Assembly: GCF_025264665.1 (NCBI RefSeq)
Contig: NZ_CP073697.1
Span: 124,001-188,000 of the forward strand
Direction: 5' to 3'
DNA: 64,000 bases
From: Edaphobacter flagellatus
GTDB lineage: Bacteria > Acidobacteriota > Terriglobia > Terriglobales > Acidobacteriaceae
The translations under genes and the position numbers were made by a program. The stretch's first letter is position 1. Each line of letters starts with the position of its first letter. Shown here in pieces: positions 38,444 to 48,214 of this stretch. The notes below the pieces were generated by a model. It had not been told where the DNA came from and made no database searches. It was given only the letters and a program-made list of their open reading frames with translations.

Positions 38444-39241
38444 CTACGCCTCTCCACGCAACGCGTGATACAGCGTTGCCATCTCTTCCAGCTCAAGCGA
38501 CTCCGCCCGCGCCTGCCGTGCAATCCCCGCTGGCCAGCGTCCGCTCAGCTCACTCTGCGTATATCCTGCTGCTCGCAGATTGTTTTCCAGCGTCTTCCGC
38601 TTCTGCGCAAAGCTCTGCTTCAGAAATCGGTCAAATCCCGCAGCGTCTACATTCAACGCTTCAAAGCGTGGTGCAAACTCGAAGCGCAGTACGGTGGAAT
38701 AAACCTCAGGCGGAGGAGAAAATGAGCCCGGCGGCAGCGTAAACAGGTTGTCGATGCGCGCATGCATCTGCGCCGTGGCCGAGAGCAATCCGTAGTCTCT
38801 AACTCCCGGCGATGCTGCGACCCGGTCCGCAACCTCACGCTGCATCATGACCACAGCGCGATCCAGCAATCCGGCCACTCCCGCATCAAACAGCTTCAGC
38901 AGAATGTCCGACGTAATGTAGTAGGGAAGATTCCCGATTACATCCGCTGTCTCGCCCGTAGGAATCAGCGTGCTCAGGTCCGTCTTAAGCACATCCGCCT
39001 CGACGATCTGCACCTGCGGCTGGCCTGCAAAGCGCTGCGCCAACGCCGGAGCCAGTTCACGGTCCAGCTCCAGCGCGATCAGGCGTGCGCATCGCCCTGC
39101 AAGAATCTCGGTAATCGCACCTTTGCCCGGGCCGATCTCGATCACCGTGCGCTGGCTCACATCGCCCAAAGCATCCACAATGGCGTGCCTTGCGCGATCG
39201 TCTACAAGAAAGTTCTGTCCAAGTTTTGGTTTACGTTTCAC
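38444..39241 (-). CDS. rsmA: 16S rRNA dimethyladenosine transferase
   Basis: The 265-residue KsgA/RsmA methylase dimethylates two adjacent adenosines near the 3' end of 16S rRNA. SAM-binding motifs are LGQNFLVDDRARHAIVDAL, EIGPGKGAITEILAG and VEADVLKTD, with the catalytic NLPYYITSDILLKL. The start is GTG (MKRKPKLGQ). It is convergent with the ruvC operon, 4 bp away, and divergent from glgA. Confidence 0.95.
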   Translation of the reverse strand: MKRKPKLGQNFLVDDRARHAIVDALGDVSQRTVIEIGPGKGAITEILAGRCARLIALELDRELAPALAQRFAGQPQVQIVEADVLKTDLSTLIPTGETADVIGNLPYYITSDILLKLFDAGVAGLLDRAVVMMQREVADRVAASPGVRDYGLLSATAQMHARIDNLFTLPPGSFSPPPEVYSTVLRFEFAPRFEALNVDAAGFDRFLKQSFAQKRKTLENNLRAAGYTQSELSGRWPAGIARQARAESLELEEMATLYHALRGEA

Positions 39242-39281
39242 GCCGTGTGGTACGCTTTTCCAGTTTCGTGCATCTCTTTGT

Positions 39282-39302
39282 ATAGACTAACGTTTTGTCT
39301 AT
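39282..39302. promoter_or_regulatory. Dyad in the rsmA-glgA divergent region
   Basis: ATAGAC and GTCTAT form a 6-bp inverted repeat with a 9-nt spacer, 19 bases before the glgA ATG. It could be an operator or a chance dyad. Confidence 0.25.
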
Positions 39303-39320
39303 GAAGGATGAGGGAGACGA

Positions 39321-40769
39321 ATGCATATAGTTTTTGCGGCATCCGAGTGCGCTCCATGGGCGAAGACCGGTGGCCTGGCCGACGTGGTCAGCGCTCTACC
39401 GAAAACCCTGGTCAAAATGGGCCACAAGGTTCAGGTTTATCTGCCCTATTACAGACAGGTCGCCAAAATGGTGCCTACGCCTCCGGTCGTACTACCCAGC
39501 GTGACCGTTCCTTTTCCGTACTACAACCGCTTCGCGCGCATCCTCGATGGCGGTGTCACCGATGGTGTTCAGATGTACTTCGTCGATGTGCCGGAACTCT
39601 TCGACCGCGAAAGCTTCTACGCCACTCCATCTGGCGACTATCCCGATAACGCCGAACGCTTCGGCACCCTCTGCCGTGCCATCCTCGAAGCTAGCAAGAT
39701 CATCGGCATCCCCGACGTCTACCACGTTCACGACTGGCAAACGGCCATGCTCGCTGCCATGCTTCGCTCCATCTATTACTTCGATCCTGTCCTGCGCCAT
39801 GTTCCGTCCCTGCTCACCATCCACAACGCCGGATATCAGGGCTGGTTTCCGCCGCGCACCATCGAGACGCTGCTCATGCCGTGGGACATGTTTACCCTCG
39901 ACAAGCTCGAGCAGTACGACAAGCTCAATTTTCTCAAGGGTGGCATCGTGTACGCCGACGCCATCACTACCGTAAGCCGCACCTACGCGCAGGAGATCCA
40001 GACTCCGGAGTTCGGCAACGGACTCGAAGACGTGCTCAAAAAGCGTGCCGGTGATCTCTTCGGCATCCTCAATGGAGCAGACTACAGCGAATGGAACCCT
40101 GCAACCGATCCGCATATCGCCGCGCACTACACCGCAAAGAAACTCGACGGTAAAAAGGAGTGCCGTCGCGATCTGCTGCATGCCTTCCGGTTCGAAAATG
40201 TCAGTGACAACACGGCTGTCCTCGGCCTCGTCTCGCGCTTCGCCACCCAGAAGGGAATCGACTTCATCACCAGCATTATGGACCGCCTCGTTCAGGAAGA
40301 CATCGTCCTCGTCATGCTGGGCAATGGGGAGGAATACTACGAGCGTCTGTTGACCGAGATGGCCGAGCGCTATCCCGACAAGGTCCGCGTCCAGGTCAGG
40401 TTCGACAACGTCGTCGCGCACAAGATCGAGGCGGGGGCCGACATCTTTCTCATGCCTTCGCGCTACGAGCCCGGCGGCCTCAACCAGATCTACAGCCTCA
40501 AGTACGGCACCATCCCCGTCGTCCGCGCCACCGGCGGCCTGCAGGACTCCATCGACGAGCGTCCCGACGGCGGAGGCACCGGCTTCAAGTTCTGGGGATA
40601 CGATCCGGAGGACTTCTTTGACGCCATCCGCCGCGCTCTCACCATCTTCCGCGATAAGAAAATCTGGAAGGCCATGATGCAACGCGCCATGGAGGAAGAC
40701 TTCTCCTGGCAGAAACCCGCCCAGGAGTATGTTCAGGTCTACGAACGGATCGTAAAGAACCGGACCTGA
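39321..40769 (+). CDS. glgA: Glycogen synthase (GT5)
   Basis: A 482-residue ADP-glucose:alpha-glucan transferase. The N-terminal Rossmann domain begins MHIVFAASECAPWAKTGGLADV with the KxGGL substrate motif. The C-terminal domain has GLVSRFATQKGID and the catalytic EPGGLNQIYSLKYGTIPVVR followed by ATGGLQDSI. GAGGGAG precedes the start. It stands alone, without glgB, glgC or glgP nearby. Confidence 0.96.
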   Translation: MHIVFAASECAPWAKTGGLADVVSALPKTLVKMGHKVQVYLPYYRQVAKMVPTPPVVLPSVTVPFPYYNRFARILDGGVTDGVQMYFVDVPELFDRESFYATPSGDYPDNAERFGTLCRAILEASKIIGIPDVYHVHDWQTAMLAAMLRSIYYFDPVLRHVPSLLTIHNAGYQGWFPPRTIETLLMPWDMFTLDKLEQYDKLNFLKGGIVYADAITTVSRTYAQEIQTPEFGNGLEDVLKKRAGDLFGILNGADYSEWNPATDPHIAAHYTAKKLDGKKECRRDLLHAFRFENVSDNTAVLGLVSRFATQKGIDFITSIMDRLVQEDIVLVMLGNGEEYYERLLTEMAERYPDKVRVQVRFDNVVAHKIEAGADIFLMPSRYEPGGLNQIYSLKYGTIPVVRATGGLQDSIDERPDGGGTGFKFWGYDPEDFFDAIRRALTIFRDKKIWKAMMQRAMEEDFSWQKPAQEYVQVYERIVKNRT

Positions 40770-40780
40770 CCGAAATTCTG

Positions 40781-40921
40781 TCAAGCCCCCAATTTTGTAA
40801 ACTGCACAATCTAAATGAAATAAAGCTCCTAAAAAGTGCGCATTGGCCCTCGCCCATTTGCTAAACTTAAAAACAGTGAAAGAGATAGGCCCCGCAGTTT
40901 GACGGGGCCTATCTCTTTTAG
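40781..40921 (+). repeat. Intergenic small-RNA-like element, copy 2
   Basis: Shares with 61-198 the opening TCAAGCCCCC, then ATTTT, AATGAaATAA 33 nt in, GCTAaAcTTAAA 79 nt in and a terminal GC-rich hairpin. It begins 11 bp after the glgA stop in the same direction. It may be an independent small transcript or a mobile 3' element. Confidence 0.55.
40879..40921 (+). terminator. Strong rho-independent terminator
   Basis: A 16-bp perfect stem AAAGAGATAGGCCCCG/CGGGGCCTATCTCTTT closes an 8-nt loop and ends in TTTA. It ends the small-RNA-like element and probably glgA readthrough. Confidence 0.92.
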
Positions 40922-41029
40922 AATCTATATTTTTAATGCTAACCTTCATAAATTCAATATTTTACCCTGTGCAAATCGTATAAATCATTGATCTTGTGGG
41001 CGTTGAGGAAAAGATGCCGGGGGGAGGGG

Positions 41030-42394
41030 TCACCCCGCTGCTGCTCGCTGCCTTCGCTGAAAGAGATAGTGCAGCGGAATACCCAGCAGAATAATCGCTG
41101 TACCAAGGATCGAGTTCCGCGGTTGATCTGCAAACGAGAAGACCAGCAGCACCACGGCTGACAGGATAAACAGCAGCGGAAGCACCGGATAGCCCCAGAC
41201 GCTGTAAGGCCGCTCCGCATGGGGCGAGCGCCTGCGAAAGACAAAGACCGTGCTTGCCGTCAGTGCATAAAAGAACCACTCCGCGAAGATCGCGAGCGAG
41301 AACAACGCCTGGAAGCGTCCAATCGCCAGTAGCAGCAGCGAGCTCAGAGCAGCCTGCAGAATCAGCGCGGTCGAAGGCGTATGAAATCGCGGATGAACAT
41401 AAGCCAGCTGTTTGAAGAACAATCCATCATGCGAGGCCGCGAACGGAACACGAGCGCCCGACAGCGACGAGCCCACAAACGTCGCGCAGATGCTCACCGC
41501 CATGCCGAGCGAGACCAGTCCCGAGCCCCAGCTCCCGACGATCAGTCGCAGGGCATCGGCAGCCGGACGATCCGCTCCCGCAATCGCCGCCGCAGGCATC
41601 ACATACTGAATGGCAGCGTTCGTCAGCATATACAACCCACCGACGATCGCAACGCCACCGATCAGCGCAAGCGGCAGGCTGCGCTGCGGCTTCTGAATCT
41701 CGCCGGCCATCTGCGTCACGTCGCTCCAGCCGTCGTAAGCCCACAATGCTGCGATCAGCGCAATCATGAAGCCGGAAAATCCACCCCGAGCGCCCGTAAA
41801 CTCGGTCGCAAAATTGTGCCAGTCGCCTCGGCTGCCCGCTGCTCCAAAGCAGACGCAGGCAATGACGACGATCAGCAGAATCTTCAGCCACGTCAGCGCA
41901 AGCTGAACATTGCCCGACTTACGCGTCCCAAGAATATTGAGTCCCGTAATCAGCCAGGTCGTCGCAATGGCGAAGATCTGACTCCACAGCAGATGCGCAA
42001 ACACAGGCTGCGTCAGAAAACTGAAGGCAGGAAACGTCGCCAGCACGCGAGCCAGTCCCGCTGCGATGGTTGCAATCGACGCAGGCTTCGCGATGGTGAT
42101 CCAGGTCCACATATAGAGGAAACCAGTCAGATCGCCATACGCCTCGCGCAGAAAGGCGTACTCGCCACCGTACTTCGGATACTGCGCCGCGATCTCGGCA
42201 TACGTCATCGCCCCGAACAGCGACAGCAGTCCACCGACGATCCACACGGTGTAGACCATCCCGGACGAGCCGACCGCAGCCATCATCTCGCGCGGAACAA
42301 GAAAGATGCCGCTGCCGATGATGATGCCGACAACAATGGACGTAGCGTGCGAGGCGTTAAGAACGCGAGGTAGCTCAGACTGGGTTTGCTGCAT
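41030..42394 (-). CDS. APC-family amino acid permease
   Basis: A 454-residue transporter with 12 predicted helices. TM1 carries the unwound glycine motif SIVVGIIIGSGIFLVPREM and TM2 leads into the conserved LLSLFGAMTYAEIAAQYPKYGGEY. The layout is that of the LAT/APC branch (like YkbA/SteT), which exchange neutral amino acids. An alternative TTG start lies 11 codons upstream; neither start has a good ribosome site. The substrate cannot be read from sequence. Confidence 0.9.
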   Translation of the reverse strand: MQQTQSELPRVLNASHATSIVVGIIIGSGIFLVPREMMAAVGSSGMVYTVWIVGGLLSLFGAMTYAEIAAQYPKYGGEYAFLREAYGDLTGFLYMWTWITIAKPASIATIAAGLARVLATFPAFSFLTQPVFAHLLWSQIFAIATTWLITGLNILGTRKSGNVQLALTWLKILLIVVIACVCFGAAGSRGDWHNFATEFTGARGGFSGFMIALIAALWAYDGWSDVTQMAGEIQKPQRSLPLALIGGVAIVGGLYMLTNAAIQYVMPAAAIAGADRPAADALRLIVGSWGSGLVSLGMAVSICATFVGSSLSGARVPFAASHDGLFFKQLAYVHPRFHTPSTALILQAALSSLLLLAIGRFQALFSLAIFAEWFFYALTASTVFVFRRRSPHAERPYSVWGYPVLPLLFILSAVVLLVFSFADQPRNSILGTAIILLGIPLHYLFQRRQRAAAG

Positions 42395-42439
42395 GGGTTG
42401 GAGGGAGATTAGCACACTCGCCCTCAAAGCCAGCAGCTA

Positions 42440-44044
42440 TCAGAAGTAGAATTTCAGACTCTCCCAGTCCTGCGTAAGGTTTTTCTTTCTGCCGCGCACC
42501 AGGTAGATATTCCGTCTCTCAAACGGCATCGAGAGCGGATGATTCATGCGGCCGGCAACCTCGACCGAATCATAGTATTCACGCATTTCCTCCGGCGTCG
42601 CACCGTTGATAACGATCATCAACTCGCCCGTGTAGCCGTGCGAGCCCCAGATCCAGTAGTTATTGTGTCCGCTGACAGCAACAGGAAGGTCGTGACCAAG
42701 GAAATTGATTGCTCCCGCCTCGCCATAATTCGAGCAAAGAATGCCAACTCTGCGCTGGTCCTCAGGAGAAAGTGATTGATAGATGCGAGTGACCTGATCG
42801 ACCTCTTCCTGCCAGCCGAAGCGGTCGGCATAGAACTGTGGCAGCACGCCGCTGGAATCGGTCTCGGTATTGCCGTTCGCGTCATAGAGATGTGTCGCCT
42901 TGGTATAGGCGAGCCAGGTGTCAGGTTTCAGAACTGGAATCGACAAGGGAAGCACAATTATGCCGAGCAGCACCAGAGTTGCTTCATAGATCGGAAAGGC
43001 GATGATGCTGTCACGAGCAACTGCTGCCCGCGAAGCAAAACGCCGCTCCCACGCGATAGCTCCCGCTGCGTACAGGTACGGATAGATAGGAGAAACGTAA
43101 TAGTCCTTGGCGTAGAGCCCCATCATGATCATGACGAAGATGACGTAGGTATATCCGAGCCATCTGCAGGTCTTGCCCTGCGGATTACGGAACAGCCAGA
43201 TAAGCCCAGGTATCCACAGGAAGATCGTTGCTGGCTGCATGTTGAATATTTGTTTTCCAAGAAAGGCAATCGGGCCAAGCTTAATGTTCTTGTTATGGGC
43301 TCGACCGTTATGAAGGAACTCAAGCGTGGGCCAATGGTTGTGGATCTGCCAGATCAGGTTCGGCAGAGCGATAAGGATGAGCAGTGCAATTCCCAACGCA
43401 GCCCAGCGAGAAAAAAGTATCCTTCGCTGTGGCGTAAGCAGAAGTCCCAGCAGCAGCGCGACAAGAAAGAATGTCATCGATGGCTTGTTGAGAAGACCAA
43501 GCCCGCCGCAGAGGCCAAAAGCTATCCAGCATCGAGCCTCATCTGCGCCGCGCAGCAGGAAGATGAGCGCAAGCACGCACCCCATCCAAAACATCGATTC
43601 GAAGGAGTTCATCGACAGGAAGCTATCGAGGCCGAGGTATTGCGGCACGAGGAGGATGCCAATCATTGCGAGCGCCTGCGCGGGACGGCGTCCTCCGAGC
43701 GACCAGGCAAGCAATCCGGTAAGGAAGACTCTCACGGCGCCGGCAAGCGCAGAAAGCAGGCGGATTCCGGCAAGAGAGTGTCCGAAGAGCGTTTCGGCAA
43801 TTCGGGCCTGCACGGCAACAATAGGACCATGATCGACGTATCCCCAGGCAAGATGACGTCCGCACGCGAGGTAGTAGAACTCGTCGCGGAAGTACCCATA
43901 ACCAATGTGTGCTTCCCACAGGTTGGTCGCGATATGGAAGACAAATTTGATGACTGCGAACAATAGGCTTAGGCGAATGGCAGCATGAAGCGTTGGGTCG
44001 GACGAGTGTACGACCGTCGTTCTTGCTGTAGCTGTGCTCGGCAT
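42440..44044 (-). CDS. GT39-type (ArnT/PMT-like) glycosyltransferase
   Basis: A 534-residue membrane protein with about 11 helices. The first periplasmic loop has the family pattern YGYFRDEFYYLACGRHLAWGYVDHGP, with the acidic residues that act in catalysis and metal binding. Such enzymes move sugars from polyprenyl-phosphate carriers to lipid A, proteins or cell-surface glycans. A soluble periplasmic C-terminal domain follows (about 370-534). The stop lies 45 bp from the start of the APC gene, same strand. The acceptor is unknown. Confidence 0.88.
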   Translation of the reverse strand: MPSTATARTTVVHSSDPTLHAAIRLSLLFAVIKFVFHIATNLWEAHIGYGYFRDEFYYLACGRHLAWGYVDHGPIVAVQARIAETLFGHSLAGIRLLSALAGAVRVFLTGLLAWSLGGRRPAQALAMIGILLVPQYLGLDSFLSMNSFESMFWMGCVLALIFLLRGADEARCWIAFGLCGGLGLLNKPSMTFFLVALLLGLLLTPQRRILFSRWAALGIALLILIALPNLIWQIHNHWPTLEFLHNGRAHNKNIKLGPIAFLGKQIFNMQPATIFLWIPGLIWLFRNPQGKTCRWLGYTYVIFVMIMMGLYAKDYYVSPIYPYLYAAGAIAWERRFASRAAVARDSIIAFPIYEATLVLLGIIVLPLSIPVLKPDTWLAYTKATHLYDANGNTETDSSGVLPQFYADRFGWQEEVDQVTRIYQSLSPEDQRRVGILCSNYGEAGAINFLGHDLPVAVSGHNNYWIWGSHGYTGELMIVINGATPEEMREYYDSVEVAGRMNHPLSMPFERRNIYLVRGRKKNLTQDWESLKFYF

Positions 44045-44252
44045 CGAGGCTATCTCCCGTAGAAAGGCGTGTTATCTAATACGATTGCGAACCGGTCTCG
44101 TTCCGTGATTTATGATTGTGGGGTTTGGATAACGAATTGCTGGCTCTCGATGACAGACATGCTGAGAGTTCAGGAACAGATGTAGCGATTCTCCGATAAC
44201 TGACAACAGCAGACAAGGGCCACGATTTCAGAGCATGTTTCAGGAGTGAGCG

Positions 44253-45122
44253 ATGGACTGGACACCGGGTGGAATGAGCAGTGATGTAGAGGACCGACGC
44301 GGCTCCTCGGGCGGCGGATTCGGCGGTGGTGGACTTGGTATCGTAGGCATCATTTTTTTGCTGGTCATCAGTCTGATCACTGGCCGCAACTACATCGGAA
44401 GTTATCTGGCGGGCGGCGGAGCTGTCTCGACCTCTTCGAACAATCGTCCCGTAAATGCATCTCCAGCAGAAGATCACTCGGCACAGCTGGTGTCGTATGT
44501 TCTCGATGATGTGCAGCAGATGTGGGAAAAAACGCTGCCTGAGCAAACAGGGAAGCAATACCGTCATGCCAAGCTGGTTCTCTTCCGCGACTATACGCAA
44601 TCGGGTTGTGGCGTTGCGCAATCGCAGACAGGGCCATTCTATTGCCCGGCAGATGAGAAGGTTTATATCGATCTGGGTTTCTGGGACGAGTTGCGTCGCA
44701 TCGGAGGAAGCACAGCTGATTTTGCGCAGGCCTATGTACTTGCGCACGAGCTGGGCCATCACGTGCAAAACATCCTCGGCATCGAACGGCAGGTGCGTCA
44801 GCTTTCGTCGCAAAATCCATCGCAGCAGAACCCACTTTCCGTGCGTCTGGAACTGCAGGCAGACTGCTTTGCCGGTATCTGGGGCCATTCTGCCGCTGCA
44901 CGCGGAAAAATTGATCAGGCCGATGTTCAGGCAGGATTGAGTGCCGCTGCTGCCGTTGGCGATGACCACATCCAGAAGATGTCGCGCGGCGCAGTAAGTC
45001 CTGAAACGTTCACTCATGGAACGTCCGCGCAGCGTCAGAGCTGGTTTATGCGCGGGCTGCAGCAGGGAGAAGTGAGCGCCTGCAATACCTTCCAAAGCAA
45101 CGGATCGGGCAGCAGCTACTAA
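44253..45122 (+). CDS. YpfJ-family neutral zinc metallopeptidase
   Basis: A 289-residue protein with one N-terminal membrane helix (about 30-48) after a glycine-rich stretch. The zinc site HELGHH lies in VLAHELGHHVQNILG near residue 168, and a downstream glutamate in RLELQADCFAGIW supplies the third-ligand region. Other family markers are GPFYCPADEKVYIDLGFW and GTSAQRQSWFMRGLQQG. The catalytic domain should face the periplasm. No known substrate. Confidence 0.92.
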   Translation: MDWTPGGMSSDVEDRRGSSGGGFGGGGLGIVGIIFLLVISLITGRNYIGSYLAGGGAVSTSSNNRPVNASPAEDHSAQLVSYVLDDVQQMWEKTLPEQTGKQYRHAKLVLFRDYTQSGCGVAQSQTGPFYCPADEKVYIDLGFWDELRRIGGSTADFAQAYVLAHELGHHVQNILGIERQVRQLSSQNPSQQNPLSVRLELQADCFAGIWGHSAAARGKIDQADVQAGLSAAAAVGDDHIQKMSRGAVSPETFTHGTSAQRQSWFMRGLQQGEVSACNTFQSNGSGSSY

Positions 45123-45127
45123 AGCGC

Positions 45128-46930
45128 TTAGTTCATTGCTGGATTGGTGTTGATGGTTGGTTTTTCTGCCAGGAAGACGCTGACTACCGTTCCGTGAGCA
45201 GATTCGCCGGTATCGCTGGCGATATCAATCGTTCCGCCGTGCTTTTGAATGATGCCCTGGCTGACCCAGAGGCCGAGTCCGGTCCCACGCTCACCCTTTG
45301 TGGTGAAGAAGGGTTGAAAGAGATGCGGACGCACTTCGTCGGAGATGCCGCTGCCATTGTCCGCAACGATAATCAACGCTCCGGGAGGCATCTTGTGACC
45401 TGCATTGTTGAATCCTGCCGGCATGGGTGATGCGTTTACGCGGACTTCTCCACCGGAGCCGGCAGCTTCGGCTGCATTCGTGATCAGATTCGTGAAGACC
45501 TGACGAAGCTCGGCAGGGAAGGCATCGACCTCGATTGGTTGAGGAATATTGGCATAAACCGTGACGCCCAGATCGTTAAATCGATGCTCCATCAGGAGAA
45601 GTACCTCTTCAAGCATCTCTTTAAGATCGATCGTCACCGGAGCCTTGGATTCACGATAGAGCCCAAGCATTGCGCGGCTTATATGCGTCACACGCGCAAG
45701 CTCGCGCTCAGCCATGTCGATAAACTGTTTCGACTCCTCTTCCGTAACGCCGTTTCGCATCAGGTAGAGAAGATTCGAAACCGAGTCGAGTGGGTTGTGA
45801 ATCTCGTGTGCGATGGTTGCTGCAAGACGTCCGGCGACAGCCAGTTTTTCATTCGCCAGCAGAGCTTCCTGCGTGCGGCGTTCAAGTGTGATATCGCGAA
45901 AGACCATGACGATTCCCACGGTCTCGCCGGTCTGGTCACGGACTGGAGCTGCGCTGTCTGCAATCAGGATCTGGCTGGAATCCTTGCGAATAAGAGCGGT
46001 CTGACCAGCAAGGCCAACGACGCTGTTTAAACGCATCACCTTGGCAACCGGGGTTTCGACTCGTTCGCCCGTGTGCTCATTCACGATGTGGAGGATGTCT
46101 TCCAGCGGCAAACCGGTCGCCTCCGTCGGTGACCATCCAGTAAGCCCCGAGGCGACAGGATTCATCATCTGGATGCGGCCGTTCGCGTCGCAGGTAATGA
46201 CGCCGTCACCAATCGAATCGAGCGTTGTTCTCAAGCGCTGTTCCGATTGATAGATCTCTTCGGCGCGCTTGCTGAGGATCTCAAGAGAGTTGCTGTAAGC
46301 CGAAGAAACCGCGTGAAGGCGGCTTCGCATAAAGAGCCCGATAAGCACGCCCATCCCTAGAGCAATCGCGACCAGGGCTTCGACCATGTTGCGGACCTGG
46401 CGTTGCCATTGAGCGATTCGATCGCTTCGTTTGGATTCAGCGTGCCGTGTAATGGAGTCGATATCCAGACGCGTCTGATCCATCAAGCTCTTGCCGTAGA
46501 GATTCAGGTCGACGTCGCTGGTGTGCCCACCGGCTTTTACGAGAGCGATGATGGGCAGGGCAAAGGCATCGCGCCAGGTCTGGTGTTCGTTGCGCAGATC
46601 ATCGAGGCTGTACTGCTGTTGGGGGTCGCCCCCAGTAAGATTGGCCAGTTTATCGAACTCTGCAGGCAGCCTGTTCCCGGCGTCATTAAAGGGCTGTAGA
46701 AACCGGTCGTCTCCGGTTGTCTCATAACCTCTGAGAGCGGATTCCTCATCCACGATGAGCTTCGCGACCAGCGTTACCTGGGAGATTCTTGCGTCGGTTG
46801 TCTGGATAATTCCTACGGTCTCGTTCGCCGAGCGCATCTGCCAATAGAGAGCGGCAGCAGTGAGAAGCAACGCGATAACCGGGAGGAGAAGAGCCTGCTG
46901 AAGAATTCGATTGAATTGGGCTAGATTCAC
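45128..46930 (-). CDS. Sensor histidine kinase (CHASE3-PAS-HisKA-HATPase)
   Basis: A 600-residue membrane sensor. TM1 is at about 12-30, a CHASE3-like periplasmic helical domain at about 35-185 (VDEESALRGYETTGDDRFL), TM2 at about 190-208, and a PAS domain at about 235-355 (LDSIGDGVITCDANGRIQMMN). The phospho-acceptor is in TIAHEIHNPLDSVSN. ATPase boxes are NLITNAAEAAG, VADNGSGI and RGTGLGLWVSQGII. It lies 15 bp after a single-domain response regulator gene, its likely partner. Signal unknown. Confidence 0.94.
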   Translation of the reverse strand: MNLAQFNRILQQALLLPVIALLLTAAALYWQMRSANETVGIIQTTDARISQVTLVAKLIVDEESALRGYETTGDDRFLQPFNDAGNRLPAEFDKLANLTGGDPQQQYSLDDLRNEHQTWRDAFALPIIALVKAGGHTSDVDLNLYGKSLMDQTRLDIDSITRHAESKRSDRIAQWQRQVRNMVEALVAIALGMGVLIGLFMRSRLHAVSSAYSNSLEILSKRAEEIYQSEQRLRTTLDSIGDGVITCDANGRIQMMNPVASGLTGWSPTEATGLPLEDILHIVNEHTGERVETPVAKVMRLNSVVGLAGQTALIRKDSSQILIADSAAPVRDQTGETVGIVMVFRDITLERRTQEALLANEKLAVAGRLAATIAHEIHNPLDSVSNLLYLMRNGVTEEESKQFIDMAERELARVTHISRAMLGLYRESKAPVTIDLKEMLEEVLLLMEHRFNDLGVTVYANIPQPIEVDAFPAELRQVFTNLITNAAEAAGSGGEVRVNASPMPAGFNNAGHKMPPGALIIVADNGSGISDEVRPHLFQPFFTTKGERGTGLGLWVSQGIIQKHGGTIDIASDTGESAHGTVVSVFLAEKPTINTNPAMN

Positions 46931-46945
46931 GGCGCCTCTGCAGGC

Positions 46946-47320
46946 TTAGGGAGTATTCAAGGGTTGGAACAAGGTTTCAAGCTTATGTAAAAGCACAGGC
47001 GCGCCTTCGCCCTTGGTCATATAGAGATTCACCAGAGAGGTAACCTCTGGAGGAAGACCAAGATAGGCTGAGAGCAAAAGAATGGGGACATCCGGCTTAA
47101 TCTGTCGCATGCGGCTGGCGACCTCTCCTCCATGCATCCCCGGCATGGAGTAGTCGAGCACGACAGCTTCTACGGGTTCGCTTTCAAACAGGCGCAGGCC
47201 CGAGGCGCCATCCATGGCCGTAATGACCCGATAGCCGGCGCGCTCCAGCAGAACTTTGCGGACCCTGAGCCCGATGAGTTCGTCATCCACGCAAAGAATA
47301 AGGTGCGAGGTCTGTGTCAT
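46946..47320 (-). CDS. Single-domain response regulator
   Basis: A 124-residue CheY-like receiver with no output domain. The acidic pocket is CVDDE, the phospho-acceptor Asp is in VVLDYSMPGMHG, the switch Ser in ILLLSAY and the conserved Lys in YMTKGEG. The Lys is not followed by the usual proline. It is encoded with the CHASE3 kinase and read divergently from phoB, 174 bp apart. It may act by protein contact or in a phosphorelay. Confidence 0.92.
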   Translation of the reverse strand: MTQTSHLILCVDDELIGLRVRKVLLERAGYRVITAMDGASGLRLFESEPVEAVVLDYSMPGMHGGEVASRMRQIKPDVPILLLSAYLGLPPEVTSLVNLYMTKGEGAPVLLHKLETLFQPLNTP

Positions 47321-47494
47321 AGTCGTTCAAACTTGAGCAGAAGGCCAGCAGGTACTGCAGGTTACTCTTGTCAGTATACGTAGGTGCCGCCATTGCGGCC
47401 AGAGTTAACGATTCATCGTACATTTGCAAAGAATAGTTGCCGTATGGGCTAAGCTGAGGAGACGGATACGCGTACTCAATCGAGGTCAAACTCT

Positions 47495-48205
47495 TTGAAT
47501 CAGACGATCTTTGTACTGGAAGACGATGCCGATATCTCTCGGCTGGTGCAGTATCACCTGGAAAGTGCTGGATTTACCGTTCGGGCCTACCTTTCGCCTG
47601 GCCAGATACTTTCAGACGCAGAACGGCAGCCGCCGGCCTTGTTCCTGTTGGACATCATGGTTCCCGGTGGAGACGGGTTGGATCTGTGCCGCAGGCTGAG
47701 GCAGAACCCGGTTCTGAGTGTGGTTCCTATTATCTTCCTTACGGCACGTGCTGCCGAAAGTGATCGCGTACATGGCCTTGAGCTCGGCGCGGACGACTAC
47801 ATTACCAAGCCGTTCGGTACACGCGAGTTGCTGGCACGTGTGAAGGCAGTGCTTCGCCGCTTCGAGCGGCCCACCGTGCCATCTGTTATTCGTTTTGAGG
47901 ATATTGAGATTGATGCCGGAGCGATGCAGCTTCGTGTGCGTGGAGAGCTGGTGACGACGACAGCGACGGAGTTCCGTTTGCTGGATTATCTGGCGCGTCA
48001 TCCAGGACGTGTCTTTAGCCGCGACCATCTTCTGGATGCCGTATGGGGAGATGCCCGGTTTGTTACCCCGCGTTCTGTTGATGTGTATGTGCGCCGTATT
48101 CGCGAGAAGATTGAAGACGACGCAGAGACACCGCGCTATCTTAAGACTATGCGCGGGGCCGGTTACCGGTTCGAGATTCCAAAGGCGGCTCAGGTTCCGG
48201 CATAG
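47495..48205 (+). CDS. phoB: PhoB-type response regulator
   Basis: A 236-residue OmpR/PhoB-family regulator. The receiver has LEDDAD, phospho-Asp in LLDIMVPGGDG, Thr in IFLTARAAESDRV and Lys in DDYITKPFGTRELLARVKA. The winged-helix domain ends with the typical VYVRRIREKIEDD and TMRGAGYRFEIP. The start is TTG with GAGG nine bases upstream. It sits directly before phoR and the pst operon, supporting control of phosphate starvation genes. Confidence 0.93.
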   Translation: MNQTIFVLEDDADISRLVQYHLESAGFTVRAYLSPGQILSDAERQPPALFLLDIMVPGGDGLDLCRRLRQNPVLSVVPIIFLTARAAESDRVHGLELGADDYITKPFGTRELLARVKAVLRRFERPTVPSVIRFEDIEIDAGAMQLRVRGELVTTTATEFRLLDYLARHPGRVFSRDHLLDAVWGDARFVTPRSVDVYVRRIREKIEDDAETPRYLKTMRGAGYRFEIPKAAQVPA

Positions 48206-48214
48206 AGGTCATTC

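Noticed and set aside
39492..40949. 485-codon minus-strand ORF
   Set aside because: It is antisense to glgA, which has all catalytic motifs; the reverse reading is an aspartate/valine-rich shadow typical of GC-rich genes.
42776..43966. 396-codon plus-strand ORF
   Set aside because: Lies wholly opposite the GT39-type glycosyltransferase gene and has a composition without family motifs.
44076..45095. 339-codon minus-strand ORF
   Set aside because: Opposite the zinc metallopeptidase with its intact HELGHH motif.
47283..47489. 68-codon minus-strand ORF before the response regulator
   Set aside because: Covers the divergent promoter region, overlaps the regulator start in another frame and lacks a ribosome site.
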